Below the pieces are notes generated by a model. The model did not search any database and had not been told where the DNA came from. It worked only from the letters and a program-made list of their open reading frames with translations. Source: VRUE01 sp963702175 (GTDB lineage: Bacteria > Actinomycetota > Thermoleophilia > Solirubrobacterales > 70-9). From it: a DNA stretch of 64,000 nt. Below, in pieces: positions 8,401-17,116 of this stretch. Both the position numbers and the translations under genes were made by a program. Every line of letters starts with the position of its first letter. Within the stretch, counting starts at the first letter, position 1. Location: assembly GCA_963702175.1 (NCBI GenBank), contig OY969721.1:620001-684000 (forward strand), read 5' to 3'.

Positions 8401-10293
8401 ATGGCGCAGCGAATCCCCAGAGACGAATCGCTGAGCCGCGTCCATGGCGTCGGGGCGCTGTTTTCGGCCGCCTACGGCAACGTTGGCTCGTCAATCTATT
8501 ACGCGCTAGGGGTCACGGCGGCCTTTGCACTCGGCTTGACGCCGGTGGCTTTCGTCATCGCGGGGCTGATCTTTGCCGCCACGGCCGCCACCTACGCCGA
8601 GGCGACGGTGATGTACCCAGAGGCGGGTGGCTCCTCGAGCTTCGCCCGCCATGCCTTCAACGAGCTGGTCAGCTTCGTTGCGGCCTGGGGGCAGATGCTC
8701 AACTACGTGATCACGGTCGCGATCTCGGCCTACTTCGTGCCCCACTACCTGGCCGTCTTCTGGGAGCCGTTGGGGCACGGGCCCGGCGACATCATCGGCG
8801 GTGCCGTCCTCATCGTCGCCCTCGCGGCGCTCAACATTCGCGGCTCACAGGAGTCGGCCCGGCTCAACCTGGTCCTTGCTGTCGCCGATCTCGCCACCCA
8901 GGTGGTGCTGGTCGCGATCGGTGTCTTCCTCGTGCTCAGCCCGGAGACCTTGGTCGACAACGTCGAGCTTGGCGTCGCCCCGACCTGGAGCGACTTCGCG
9001 CTCGGGATCGCGGTCGGGATGATCGCCTACACCGGGATCGAGACGATCTCCAATATGGCCGAGGAGGCGCGCGACGCGGCGCGGACGATCCCGCGCAGCG
9101 TCGGCCTCACCGTCGCCGCGGTGCTGGCCCTCTACCTGCTGATCCCGGTCGTGGCGCTTTCGGCGATGCCGGTCACCCAGGACGCCGCCGGCCAGTTCAC
9201 CACCGCGCTCGGCAACGAGTTCGCCGGCGACCCGATCCTCGGCATCGTCGAGAACCTTGGCCTAAGCCACGGCCTCACGGAAATCATGCGCTTCTACGTC
9301 GGCATCCTCGCCGCGGTGATCCTCTTGATCGCTACCAACGCCGGCATGATCGGCGTCTCCCGCCTCACCTACTCGATGGGCCAGCACCGCCAGCTGCCCG
9401 AGGGCCTGCGCCAGGTGCACCCGCGCTACCGCACCCCCTACATCGCGATCATCGTCTTCGCCGTGGTGGCGATGATCACGCTGCTGCCGGGCGAGACCGA
9501 CTTCCTCGCGACGATGTACTCGTTCGGCGCGATGCTCTCCTTCACAATCGCCCACGTCTCGGTGATCTGGCTGCGCCGCCGCCGCTCCGAGGACGAGCGG
9601 CCCTGGAAGCCGCCGCTGAACTTCCGCCTACTCGGCACCGAGCTGCCGCTCTCTGCCGTGCTAGGAGGCATGGGGACCTTTGCCGCCTGGATCGTGGTGA
9701 TGGCGCTCAATCCGCGCACACTGGCGGTCGGCCTCGGCTGGATGGCCTTCGGCATCGCGGTCTACGTACTCTACCGGCGCAGCCAGCGGCTTCCCCTAAC
9801 TCAGACGGTGAAGGTGGTGACACCCGAGCCACTTGGGGTCGAGGAGATCGAGTACCGCAGCGTCCTGGTCGGCTTTGAGGATGACGAATCGTTCTCCGAG
9901 GAGATGGTCGCGACCGCGATCAAGCTCGCCTCGCGCCGCCGCCGTGGCATCCACGTCCACTCGATGTTCACCGTGCCAACCCACTTGCCGCTCGATGCCG
10001 AGCTGCCGGAGCAGGAAGCCGAAGCGCAGGAAAAGGTCGAGCGGGCAAGGCTGATCGGTGGCCAGAGGGTGACCGGTCATGTCGAGAGGGTCAGGCCCGG
10101 CCAGGCCGGCTACTCGATCGCCGAGGAGGCAAAGCTGATCAACGCCGCCGCGGTGGTCGTCGGGCTGCGCTATCGCAACGGCAAACCCCTCTACGACAAG
10201 ACCCTCGAGACGGTCCTTGGCGAGCGACCCTGCCGCGTCATCGTCGTCTCCGACCCGCCCGTCCAGGCCGAGGCGACGCCAAGCCTGGCGTGA
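8401..10293 (+). CDS. APC-family permease with C-terminal universal stress (USP) domain
   Basis: The 630-residue protein has about 12 transmembrane helices (about 20-465) with the APC-type start VGSSIYYALGVTAAFALGLTP and the conserved GGSSSFARHAFNELVSF loop. A USP-like cytoplasmic domain follows (about 490-620: YRSVLVGFEDDES, AAVVVGLRYRNG, CRVIVVSDP). It is a divergent paralogue of the permease on the other strand at 5657-7627. The ATG directly follows an in-frame TAG and has no clear ribosome binding site, so a leaderless or weakly translated start is possible. It ends at a strong terminator. The substrate is unknown. Confidence 0.88.
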   Translation: MAQRIPRDESLSRVHGVGALFSAAYGNVGSSIYYALGVTAAFALGLTPVAFVIAGLIFAATAATYAEATVMYPEAGGSSSFARHAFNELVSFVAAWGQMLNYVITVAISAYFVPHYLAVFWEPLGHGPGDIIGGAVLIVALAALNIRGSQESARLNLVLAVADLATQVVLVAIGVFLVLSPETLVDNVELGVAPTWSDFALGIAVGMIAYTGIETISNMAEEARDAARTIPRSVGLTVAAVLALYLLIPVVALSAMPVTQDAAGQFTTALGNEFAGDPILGIVENLGLSHGLTEIMRFYVGILAAVILLIATNAGMIGVSRLTYSMGQHRQLPEGLRQVHPRYRTPYIAIIVFAVVAMITLLPGETDFLATMYSFGAMLSFTIAHVSVIWLRRRRSEDERPWKPPLNFRLLGTELPLSAVLGGMGTFAAWIVVMALNPRTLAVGLGWMAFGIAVYVLYRRSQRLPLTQTVKVVTPEPLGVEEIEYRSVLVGFEDDESFSEEMVATAIKLASRRRRGIHVHSMFTVPTHLPLDAELPEQEAEAQEKVERARLIGGQRVTGHVERVRPGQAGYSIAEEAKLINAAAVVVGLRYRNGKPLYDKTLETVLGERPCRVIVVSDPPVQAEATPSLA

Positions 10294-10318
10294 CGTCCCC
10301 AGCGTCACCTCATGGGGG

Positions 10319-10354
10319 AGAGCCTGGGCGGCGGCGAAACACCGCCCAGGCTCT
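10319..10354. terminator. Bidirectional rho-independent terminator
   Basis: A perfect 13-bp stem (AGAGCCTGGGCGG, 10319-10331, with CCGCCCAGGCTCT, 10342-10354) has a 10-nt loop. It is followed by TTTAATT on the plus strand. It sits between the convergent permease and collagen-like genes and serves both. Confidence 0.85.
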
Positions 10355-10359
10355 TTAAT

Positions 10360-11217
10360 TCAACCCTTGACAGCCCACGTGCCGGAGGTGAAACCGGCTT
10401 CTGCCATTTCGAATTTGAGGACGGCACCGGCTCGGCCGGCACCTTCTTCGAAGACCGGTTGGAATGCCCCTTTGAATAGGGCGGCACCTTCTTCGCTTAT
10501 CAGGAAACTTTCGTATATGCACAGATGACCGCTGAGGAGCGCTTCCGGTTTGTTGAACGAACCTTCTACCGGGTTACACTCAGGTGTTTTGGCCCCTGGC
10601 GCTAGGAAATGGACATTTTCTCCTTCTATTGGATCTACAAGTCTGATCGGGAAGGAGATCTGCGAGAAGACCGTCTGGCCCGCCGTGGTGCCCGATGCCA
10701 CCCAGGTACCCGTCAGGGTAGCGCCCACAGGAAGGGTGTTATTAGGAACCCAAGGCTGCCCCGGCTCACCCGGCTCACCCGGCTCACCCGGCTCACCGTT
10801 GCAGACATCCGTGCTATCACCGCCACCTGCCTCTTGCAGTTTGGCGCCACCGAGTTCATCACATGCGACCCCACCAACTAGGATTGGGGTTAGGTCGATG
10901 CTTTTGCCATTGGTGCCGGCGGTGCCGGTGGCGCCTTCTTCACCGGGCGCGCCGGCTGACCCTTTCGCACCTGCAGCACCCGCCGGACCAGCCGGCCCCG
11001 CTGGCCCAGCCGGACCAGCCGGCCCAACCGGCCCTTGGCTACCAGTGGCGCCTTTCGGCCCCCTGGGCCCGGTCGGACCTCTTTTCGCTTTTTTCGCGGA
11101 CGCCGTCGCGTCACCGCCACGATCCGAGGCGGCATAGGCCCCACCGAGCATGGCGAAGACAAGGGCGCATACCGCAATCACCCCTGGGAATGCCGAACTT
11201 GCTCTCACGAGCTTCAT
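10360..11217 (-). CDS. Secreted collagen-like repeat protein
   Basis: The 285-residue product has a signal peptide (about 1-30, cleavage near AYA-ASD). A collagen-type Gly-X-Y tract follows (about 46-100, with repeated GPAGPAGPAG). After a non-collagen insert with paired Cys (VACDELGG...DVCNGE) comes a second short (GEP)n run. The C-terminal domain (about 155-285) is globular and beta-rich with two further Cys. It should be exported and trimerise through the collagen stem. A good ribosome site (AAGGGGA) precedes the ATG. It lies 30 bases after the double-TetR gene on the same strand. The short 9-bp DNA repeats encoding GEP are likely to vary in number between strains. Confidence 0.88.
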   Translation of the reverse strand: MKLVRASSAFPGVIAVCALVFAMLGGAYAASDRGGDATASAKKAKRGPTGPRGPKGATGSQGPVGPAGPAGPAGPAGPAGAAGAKGSAGAPGEEGATGTAGTNGKSIDLTPILVGGVACDELGGAKLQEAGGGDSTDVCNGEPGEPGEPGEPGQPWVPNNTLPVGATLTGTWVASGTTAGQTVFSQISFPIRLVDPIEGENVHFLAPGAKTPECNPVEGSFNKPEALLSGHLCIYESFLISEEGAALFKGAFQPVFEEGAGRAGAVLKFEMAEAGFTSGTWAVKG

Positions 11218-11247
11218 TATTTCCCCTTTTTTAGATTGACTTAGTTC

Positions 11248-12660
11248 TCATTGCCAAGGGGCTCTCAAGTAGCTCCCCTGCCGGTCCGTCGATTTGTGGT
11301 GGAAAGTCTCAGCGCCTGCTGTCGCCCCCTCGCGGATCGCATCCAGTGCCGCGGAGGCGCCGATCGCCGGCGCCAGGGCGAGGAAGGACAAGGTCGGCGC
11401 GATGTGCAACAGCTGCTGTGCCTGCCCGAAGACGGCGTGGTGATGGAGCAGGCCCCACACCGCCCCCACCGAGGCCTCTGCGACCAAGGGGTCCGGCCGC
11501 AGATCGGATGGCGCGCTCTCGCGGAAGAGCTCGGTCGCGCGCCCCGTGAGCCGCTCGCGGACGCGCATGCCCTCCGGACCGAGGGCGAAGATCTCAACGA
11601 ACCCCAATGCCGCGAGCACCGGATCGCGTGCGATGTACTCGCAGAGCGCGACGATCCCGCGATGGACGCCGGACGCCCATGACGGAGCCTCTGTATAGAC
11701 GGTGGAGGCGTAGGAGAGCGCAGAGGTCGCGTGGAGCTCGAGGGCGGCGACGAAGCACTCGTCGATGCTCTCGAAGCTGTTGTCGAAGCTCTTGCGCGAG
11801 ACGCCGGCCGCCGCACGGATGCGCGGAATCGTCAGCTGCCGGTAACCCTCAGCCGCAGCGAGCTTCGCCGTCGCGAAGACAATCAGCGCGCGCTCGTCGC
11901 CGAGTGCTTCTTCATTCCGGTTGGGCCTCGCCGCAGCGGCGGGCGCACCATCCGTGTACTCAGGTCGGGATCCGAGCTGCTCGAGGCTGGCTGCCTCCTC
12001 GCAGCGATAGCAGAGCGCCCACTCGACCAGCTCGCCGGCGAGGTCCGGTAGGTCCCGCTCCTCACCGCCTAGCAGGCGCGCCCGGACCACGCTCGCCACC
12101 CCGGCGACGATGCCCTCGACAATCAGCGGCGGCACCTCCACCCCATCCGGGGCATTGGCGAAGCCGTCCTCGATCATTGCCTCGAAGGCTTGCTCCGCCA
12201 CCCTCATCCGCTTCAGGGCCGGCGGTCCTGCCGCAAGCGCCTCGACGAAGGTGAGGCGCGCTATCCGCGGCTTGCGCTTGACTTCGCGCGTAAAGGCAGC
12301 GAAGCCGAGGCGAATGCGCTCCTCCCAGTCGCGGTCGCCCCGCTGCGCCGCGACCACGTGCTCCCTGGCACGCTGCGCAACCTGATCAAAGGTCCGGAGG
12401 AGACACCCCTCCTTGCTTTCGAAGTGCTCGTAGAAGGTGCGCGTGGATACCCCCGCCAGCCGGGCGAGCTCCCGCACCGTGACGGCGTCGTAGCCGCGCT
12501 CGCTGACTATGTCGACCATCGCGCCGAAGATCCGGGCCCGCTGGTGCAAGGCGACTTCTCCTGCGGAGCGTCCGGGGCCCGGGCTCAGCTTGGCGTACAG
12601 GGCTTCCGACGGGGCGGCGTCCAGCGCGGCCGTCGCCGCCGCCTCACGCGTTGCAGCCAT
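11248..12660 (-). CDS. Tandem double TetR-family regulator
   Basis: At 470 residues this is about twice the usual TetR length. It contains two consecutive TetR units. The first helix-turn-helix is canonical (VTVRELARLAGVSTRTFYEHFESKE, about 60-85). The second (about 265-290: LTIPRIRAAAGVSRKSFDN, then SFESIDECF) is diverged. Each is followed by a helical ligand/dimerisation domain. A single chain may thus act as a pseudo-dimer and bind an asymmetric operator. The gene is 30 bases upstream of the collagen-like gene and divergent from glpD, with a 250-bp spacer that probably holds both promoters. The ligand is unknown. Confidence 0.87.
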   Translation of the reverse strand: MAATREAAATAALDAAPSEALYAKLSPGPGRSAGEVALHQRARIFGAMVDIVSERGYDAVTVRELARLAGVSTRTFYEHFESKEGCLLRTFDQVAQRAREHVVAAQRGDRDWEERIRLGFAAFTREVKRKPRIARLTFVEALAAGPPALKRMRVAEQAFEAMIEDGFANAPDGVEVPPLIVEGIVAGVASVVRARLLGGEERDLPDLAGELVEWALCYRCEEAASLEQLGSRPEYTDGAPAAAARPNRNEEALGDERALIVFATAKLAAAEGYRQLTIPRIRAAAGVSRKSFDNSFESIDECFVAALELHATSALSYASTVYTEAPSWASGVHRGIVALCEYIARDPVLAALGFVEIFALGPEGMRVRERLTGRATELFRESAPSDLRPDPLVAEASVGAVWGLLHHHAVFGQAQQLLHIAPTLSFLALAPAIGASAALDAIREGATAGAETFHHKSTDRQGSYLRAPWQ

Positions 12661-12908
12661 TGACGCGTCCTGCTCCCACAGGCTCGTGCAGCAAGTTCCC
12701 TTCCTCCTCCCGGCCCCCCGGCACCCGTCTGTTCCGGATAGGAACCCTAGTGGTACCAGAGCCTGGGCCGGTTTGCAACCAGCGCCCGCGGTAACCGCAC
12801 CGTAGACGAACAGCTAATCAATTTTTTTATTTTGTTAGGTATCTTCTAGCACTAAAGCCATCTGTGCGCAAGATCGCCGGGGCGGCTGACGACGGTTATG
12901 TTGCATCG

Positions 12909-14570
12909 ATGCTCTCTCGCACAGCGGCAATCGAGGCGGTCGCAGGCCAGCGCTTTGAGGTGGTCGTCATCGGCGGCGGGATCACCGGCGCCGGGGTAGC
13001 GCTCGACGCCGCATCGCGCGGCTACTCAGTGGCGCTGCTGGAGCGAGGCGACTACGCGGAAGGCACCTCCAGCCGCTCCTCGAAGATGGTCCACGGCGGC
13101 CTTCGCTATCTGCAGAACCTCGATCTCGGCCTAGTCCGCGAGGCGCTGCTGGAGCGCCAGCTGATGGTGCAGCTGGCGCCACACTTGGTCTACCCCACCC
13201 CCTTCCTCGTCCCCTCCTTCGCCGAGGAGCGCCGCGACCGCAAGCTTGGGCTCGGGCTCAACATGTACGACGTGATGGCGACGACGCGGGTCGGGCGCAG
13301 CCGCCGCGAGATGCGCTCCTCCAAGGAGGAGGACGAGGACTACTACTGGTCCCCAGACCGCCACCGCACGATCCTCCGCGACGAGGTACTGGAGATGATC
13401 CCCTCACTCGCCCCCCGCGATCCAGGCGACGCCTACCTCTTCTACGACTGCCAGACCGACGACGTCCGCCTGGTACTCACTGTGCTCGGTGAGGCCGAGC
13501 GCTTCGGCACGGCGATGCTGAACCGGGCCGAAGTGACCGAGGTGCTGCTCGATAACGGGCGTGCCCGCGGCGTGGCCTTCGTCGAGGCGGAGTCGGGCGA
13601 GCGGATCGAGGTCGAAGCTGAGAACGTCGTCAACGCCACCGGCGTCTGGGCTGACCGGCTCCGGCCGCAGGAGACGGTCGAGGAGGAGGACGTGCCGCGG
13701 ATCTCCCCCAGCTGCGGCACCCACATCTTGCTCGACCGTGCCGACCTCTCCACCGGGCGGGCCGCCTGCATAGTCCCCGCCGGCGAGGGACGGGCGATCT
13801 TCGCCCTCCCTTGGTACGGCCGCACCCTGGTCGGCACCACCGACAACAACTTCGACGGCGACATTGACCACCCCGCCCCGAGGGGCGAAGACGTGGAATA
13901 TCTACTCGAGGCGGTCAACGCTTTCTTTGGCGTCTCGCTGACGGATTCCGACCTAGTCGGCGCCTACGCCGGGGTCCGCCCGCTGATCTCCACCGGCGAC
14001 CCGAAGAAGTCGGTCGACATTTCGCGCAAGGCCGAGCTCTACGAGACGTCCTCGGGGATGCTGACGATCACCGGCGGCAAGCTGACGACCTGGCGGCGGA
14101 TGGCGAAGCAGACAGTCGACCGACTGGTCGAGCGCGAGGGCCGCGAGGCGCCCTGCCACACGGCCGAGATCCCACTCGGGATGCAGGCCCGTCCCGACGA
14201 CCTGCAGGCGCCTGACGGGGTCTCGGAGGAGTCAGTCTCCCAGCTCGCCTTCCGCTACGGGCACGCGGCGCGGGCCGTCCTCGATGTCGCCTGGAAGGAC
14301 GCAAGGCTGGCGGCTCCGATCGTCCCTGGCCGCCCCGATCTGCTCGCCGAGGTGACGATCGCCGCCCGCCTCGAGCAGGCGCGGAGCGTTGCCGACGTGC
14401 TGCTGCGCCGCACCCGCCTCGGCCTGCTCGCCGCACCGCAGCTGCGTACCGCCGACGCGGTGCGTCCGGTCGCCGAGGCGCTTGGCGCCGAGCTTGGCTG
14501 GTCGCGGCGGCAGGTCAAGCGAGAGGCGGAGGCCTGGGCATCCAATGCCTCCAATAACCTGGGCGCATGA
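12909..14570 (+). CDS. glpD: Glycerol-3-phosphate dehydrogenase, FAD-dependent
   Basis: This 553-residue flavoenzyme oxidises sn-glycerol-3-phosphate to dihydroxyacetone phosphate at the membrane and passes electrons to quinone. Visible are the FAD motif VVIGGGITGAGVALDAASRG, the conserved GTSSRSSKMVHGGLRYL segment, VNATGVWAD, and GVRPLI / TITGGKLTTWR in the substrate region. The C-terminal helical DAO_C domain follows. I chose the ATG at 12909 because family members begin just before the first beta-strand; an upstream GTG at 12864 would add 15 unsupported residues. An AT-rich stretch (12820-12845) may hold the promoter. Its stop overlaps the next start (ATGA). Confidence 0.94.
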   Translation: MLSRTAAIEAVAGQRFEVVVIGGGITGAGVALDAASRGYSVALLERGDYAEGTSSRSSKMVHGGLRYLQNLDLGLVREALLERQLMVQLAPHLVYPTPFLVPSFAEERRDRKLGLGLNMYDVMATTRVGRSRREMRSSKEEDEDYYWSPDRHRTILRDEVLEMIPSLAPRDPGDAYLFYDCQTDDVRLVLTVLGEAERFGTAMLNRAEVTEVLLDNGRARGVAFVEAESGERIEVEAENVVNATGVWADRLRPQETVEEEDVPRISPSCGTHILLDRADLSTGRAACIVPAGEGRAIFALPWYGRTLVGTTDNNFDGDIDHPAPRGEDVEYLLEAVNAFFGVSLTDSDLVGAYAGVRPLISTGDPKKSVDISRKAELYETSSGMLTITGGKLTTWRRMAKQTVDRLVEREGREAPCHTAEIPLGMQARPDDLQAPDGVSEESVSQLAFRYGHAARAVLDVAWKDARLAAPIVPGRPDLLAEVTIAARLEQARSVADVLLRRTRLGLLAAPQLRTADAVRPVAEALGAELGWSRRQVKREAEAWASNASNNLGA

Positions 14571-15358
14571 CCAAGACCGAGCTGGAGTCCAAGCACCTCG
14601 CCGAGCTGCACGCTCTTGCGGCGGAGGCCGGCGTGCCCCGCTACCGGATGCTGCGCCGCGAGGAGCTGATCGAAAAGCTGGCCGGCGGAGCCTCCGCCGA
14701 GAAACCGAAAGAACGCCGTGAGTCGCGGCCGCGGCGCGAGCGCAAGCCGCGCGAGCGGAGTGATGGATCGCGACGCCGCGAGCGGCCGGAAAGGCGCGAG
14801 CGCTCCGAGCGTTCGGAGCGAGCCGAGCGGCCGAGGTCCGAGCCGCCAGCCGAGACGCCCGAGCCGATGCACGAGAAGAGCCCGGAAGTCCCCGACACCG
14901 GAGAGCGCCGGCCGCGTCGCAGGCGCCGGCGTCGCTTTGGCCGCAAGCGCAAGGAGCTCCGCCTGCACGACCTCGTGGCGCCGGGCAAGGAGCGCCAGAC
15001 GATCGTCTACGCGGAGACGCGCGAGGCGTGCACGAAGCTGCTGCGTGAGCTCGCAACCGAGCTCGCGCGCGAGTCGAGCGGATCCGATCCAGTGGCGCTA
15101 CTGGTCGAGCCCGGTCCCGAGGAGCTGGCCGAGTGGAGGCGCGTAGCGCCGCAGGCCGAGATCGTCGCCGCCGCGCAGGCCCGCCACGCCGAGGACGCAA
15201 TCGCCCAGGCCACCCGTCGCGCCGAGAGCGGCAAGAGCGTGATCGTTCTGATCGACTCCCTGACCCGCTTGGCAGAGCTCGGTGACGCCAACGACACCAC
15301 CAGCCTGCTCGACGCCGCCCGCGCCGTAACCGTCGTCGCCGCTCTAGAGCACCACTAG
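14567..15358 (+). CDS. Rho-like protein: Rho N-terminal domain, Arg-rich linker, P-loop-less ATPase remnant
   Basis: The first 40 residues match the Rho N-terminal helical domain (LAELHALAAEAGVPRYRMLR, then REELIEKL). A roughly 90-residue linker rich in Arg, Glu and Ser follows, as in actinobacterial Rho. The C-terminal 130 residues align with the Rho motor: VALLVEPGPEELAEWRR resembles the LLIDERPEEV segment, and SVIVLIDSLTRLAELG matches the Walker B region (Asp about 230). The P-loop is replaced by VAPGKERQTIVYAETREA, with no GKT, and the chain stops before the R-loop and arginine finger. It should bind RNA but not hydrolyse ATP. It is coupled to glpD by an ATGA overlap. The function is not known. 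Confidence 0.75.
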   Translation: MTKTELESKHLAELHALAAEAGVPRYRMLRREELIEKLAGGASAEKPKERRESRPRRERKPRERSDGSRRRERPERRERSERSERAERPRSEPPAETPEPMHEKSPEVPDTGERRPRRRRRRRFGRKRKELRLHDLVAPGKERQTIVYAETREACTKLLRELATELARESSGSDPVALLVEPGPEELAEWRRVAPQAEIVAAAQARHAEDAIAQATRRAESGKSVIVLIDSLTRLAELGDANDTTSLLDAARAVTVVAALEHH

Positions 15359-15837
15359 CCGCGGTAGGCAATGCGGCGCCAGGAGGGCTCCTTGGAGAGC
15401 TCGATCAGCTCCGGGCTGCGGTCCGGCTGAACGTAGCCGAAGGTCTGGGTGCGCTCGTCGAAGACCACGTCGAGCTCCCCCTCCTTGACGCGCTGGTCCA
15501 GCCAAGCGCCGCGGAAGACGAGACGCCGCAGCCAGTGGACGAGGCTGCGGTTGGCGGGGCCGACCAGCTCCTCCCAGTTCTCGTTGATGTGCTCGCCCAG
15601 GCCCGAGGCGGGCTCGGCGATCTCGCCGCTGACCGCGAGGTCGAGCAGGTCGTCGAGCTCTTCCCGGCTTAGCCCCTGGTTGACGAAGCCGAGCTTGACC
15701 GCGGCCTGCTCCACACGCTGGCCGAAGTCCTCCTCGTTGAAGGCGAAGCGGAGCTCGCCGTACTCGAGCACGTAGTCGGAGCCCGACTCGTAATTGCCTC
15801 TTCGCGTCGTCTTCTTTTCCATCGAGTTGAAGCCCAT
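15355..15837 (-). CDS. Hypothetical acidic cytoplasmic protein
   Basis: The 160-residue product has no signal or membrane segment. It begins MGFNSMEKKTTRRGNYESG; the second Met at residue 6 is an alternative start. It is acidic, and a Trp/Arg-rich stretch (SLVHWLRRLVFRGAWLDQRV) sits in the middle. Its end overlaps the convergent Rho-like gene tail by four bases. I do not recognise the family. The composition and codon use match the neighbouring genes, so it is probably real. Confidence 0.6.
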   Translation of the reverse strand: MGFNSMEKKTTRRGNYESGSDYVLEYGELRFAFNEEDFGQRVEQAAVKLGFVNQGLSREELDDLLDLAVSGEIAEPASGLGEHINENWEELVGPANRSLVHWLRRLVFRGAWLDQRVKEGELDVVFDERTQTFGYVQPDRSPELIELSKEPSWRRIAYRG

Positions 15838-15944
15838 CTGTCCCGCCAGCCCAGCGGGAGCAGGGTCGGGATCATGCCGGTCATCGTAGCCCGGTGCCAG
15901 CGCGCCGCCGGCCCTGAACGAGGGTTTGCACCCCCCGGGGCCAG

Positions 15945-16574
15945 CTAGCCGAAGGCGGCCGCCTCGGCGCTTGGGACCTTGCCGCCGCTGCAGGGCGGCG
16001 GCCCGTGCCCGGACTGAGGCAGGATCTGGAAGTTGGTGACAGCGTGGAAGGGCGTGGTCGAGCCATCGTTCTGGGCGAGGTTGATGACGAGGCGGTAGAA
16101 ACCGGGGCGCAGGTCCCGGTAGTAGATCTGCGGCAGTGTCGCCGGCGAGTAGCTGCCGGCGGAGCCGATCCGCTCGGCCAGTACGCCGTTGGGACCGGAG
16201 TACTCCGGGAAGTCGAATGAGGCGCCGACCAGGCGACCGCGCCCGAGCGGGCTCTTGATCGCGCGCTCGAGCTTGACCGGGTCGACGCAGTCCGGCACGC
16301 GGTTGAGGCCAAAGCGGATGTGACCCTCCCCCAGCTGGGGTTCGCCCCCGAAGTGGCGCGGGGAGAGCTGGAAGTTGTGGACATTCACCTTGACCACGAC
16401 CGCATGGCTGCGCTGGCGGGCCCCGTTGCGCGGCGAGACGATCTCGATGCTGGGCTCTCCGGGAGCGGGCTCCGCCCTCGCCTGCGAGGCATCCTCCCCG
16501 TCCGAGGAGAGCACCAGGACGAGCGCGGTTGCCGCCCCGGCGAGGGCCACGAGGACTGCGATTCCGGCGCGCAT
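15945..16574 (-). CDS. Secreted or membrane-anchored beta-sandwich protein, unknown function
   Basis: I start this gene at the ATG 16574, giving 209 residues that open with a hydrophobic signal/anchor (IAVLVALAGAATALVLVL). The exported part has repeated beta-strand patterns: SIEIVSPRNGA, VVVKVNVHNFQLSP, GFYRLVINLAQNDG. It carries a Cys in RVPDCVD and one in PPPCSGG. The layout resembles secreted Ig-like or DUF4399-like domains, but this is only a fold guess. An open frame continues upstream, but that part is the antisense of the divergent coiled-coil gene and is not credible. Confidence 0.65.
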   Translation of the reverse strand: MRAGIAVLVALAGAATALVLVLSSDGEDASQARAEPAPGEPSIEIVSPRNGARQRSHAVVVKVNVHNFQLSPRHFGGEPQLGEGHIRFGLNRVPDCVDPVKLERAIKSPLGRGRLVGASFDFPEYSGPNGVLAERIGSAGSYSPATLPQIYYRDLRPGFYRLVINLAQNDGSTTPFHAVTNFQILPQSGHGPPPCSGGKVPSAEAAAFG

Positions 16575-16635
16575 TCGAGTCCGCACTCTATGAGAGGCTG
16601 CGCCCGACTGGGTCTCGTAGTTACAAGGAGGGCGG

Positions 16636-17115
16636 GTGGAAGAGAACAACAGGCAGTCGTGGCTCCTGATCGCGATCGCGGCGCTGGGGCTGGGGCTGGG
16701 TGCGGCGTCGCTGGTCGTTGCCTTCGACGCGAAGAACGCCAGCGACGATGCGGACAGCAAGGACTCCGTCGAACAAGTCTCGATCAGACTCTCCAACCTG
16801 GCCGCACAGCTTGGGGTCGCCGAGAAAAACCTGAGTGGCGAAGAGCGTGCCGTCGAAGGTGAGGCGCAACGCGACGCCCGTGCGACGCGCAACGCTGCCG
16901 GCGCCCTCTCCAAACGGATTGCCAAGCTCGAACGCGAGACTGCTGCGCTGCGCAAACAGGCGAAAGAAACCGCGGGGCTCTCCAAACAGATCGGCACCCT
17001 CGAAACCGACGTGAAAACGATCAATACCCGCATCACCGCGCTCAACCAGCGGGTGACCAAACTGAGTCAGCGGGTCAACTCCGCAAGCAGCGACGGCGGT
17101 CAGGCCGCGGGCTAG
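16636..17115 (+). CDS. Single-span membrane protein with long coiled coil
   Basis: The 159-residue product has a short N-terminus, one transmembrane helix (about 8-29, LLIAIAALGLGLGAASLVVAF) and a long heptad-rich coiled coil (about 45-150) ending in SQRVN. The GTG start is preceded by AAGGAGG at proper distance. The coiled coil should be extracytoplasmic or cytoplasmic depending on topology; the short N-terminus favours an outside C-terminus. It is divergently arranged from the secreted protein gene at 15945-16574. The family is not recognised. Confidence 0.72.
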   Translation: MEENNRQSWLLIAIAALGLGLGAASLVVAFDAKNASDDADSKDSVEQVSIRLSNLAAQLGVAEKNLSGEERAVEGEAQRDARATRNAAGALSKRIAKLERETAALRKQAKETAGLSKQIGTLETDVKTINTRITALNQRVTKLSQRVNSASSDGGQAAG

Positions 17116-17116
17116 C

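Noticed and set aside
10740..10800. CRISPR-like short tandem repeats
   Set aside because: The 9-bp repeats have no spacers and encode a GEP collagen tract.
16575..17060. Extension of the secreted protein at 15945 to a 371-codon frame
   Set aside because: The added part is antisense to the coiled-coil gene and would hide the signal peptide.
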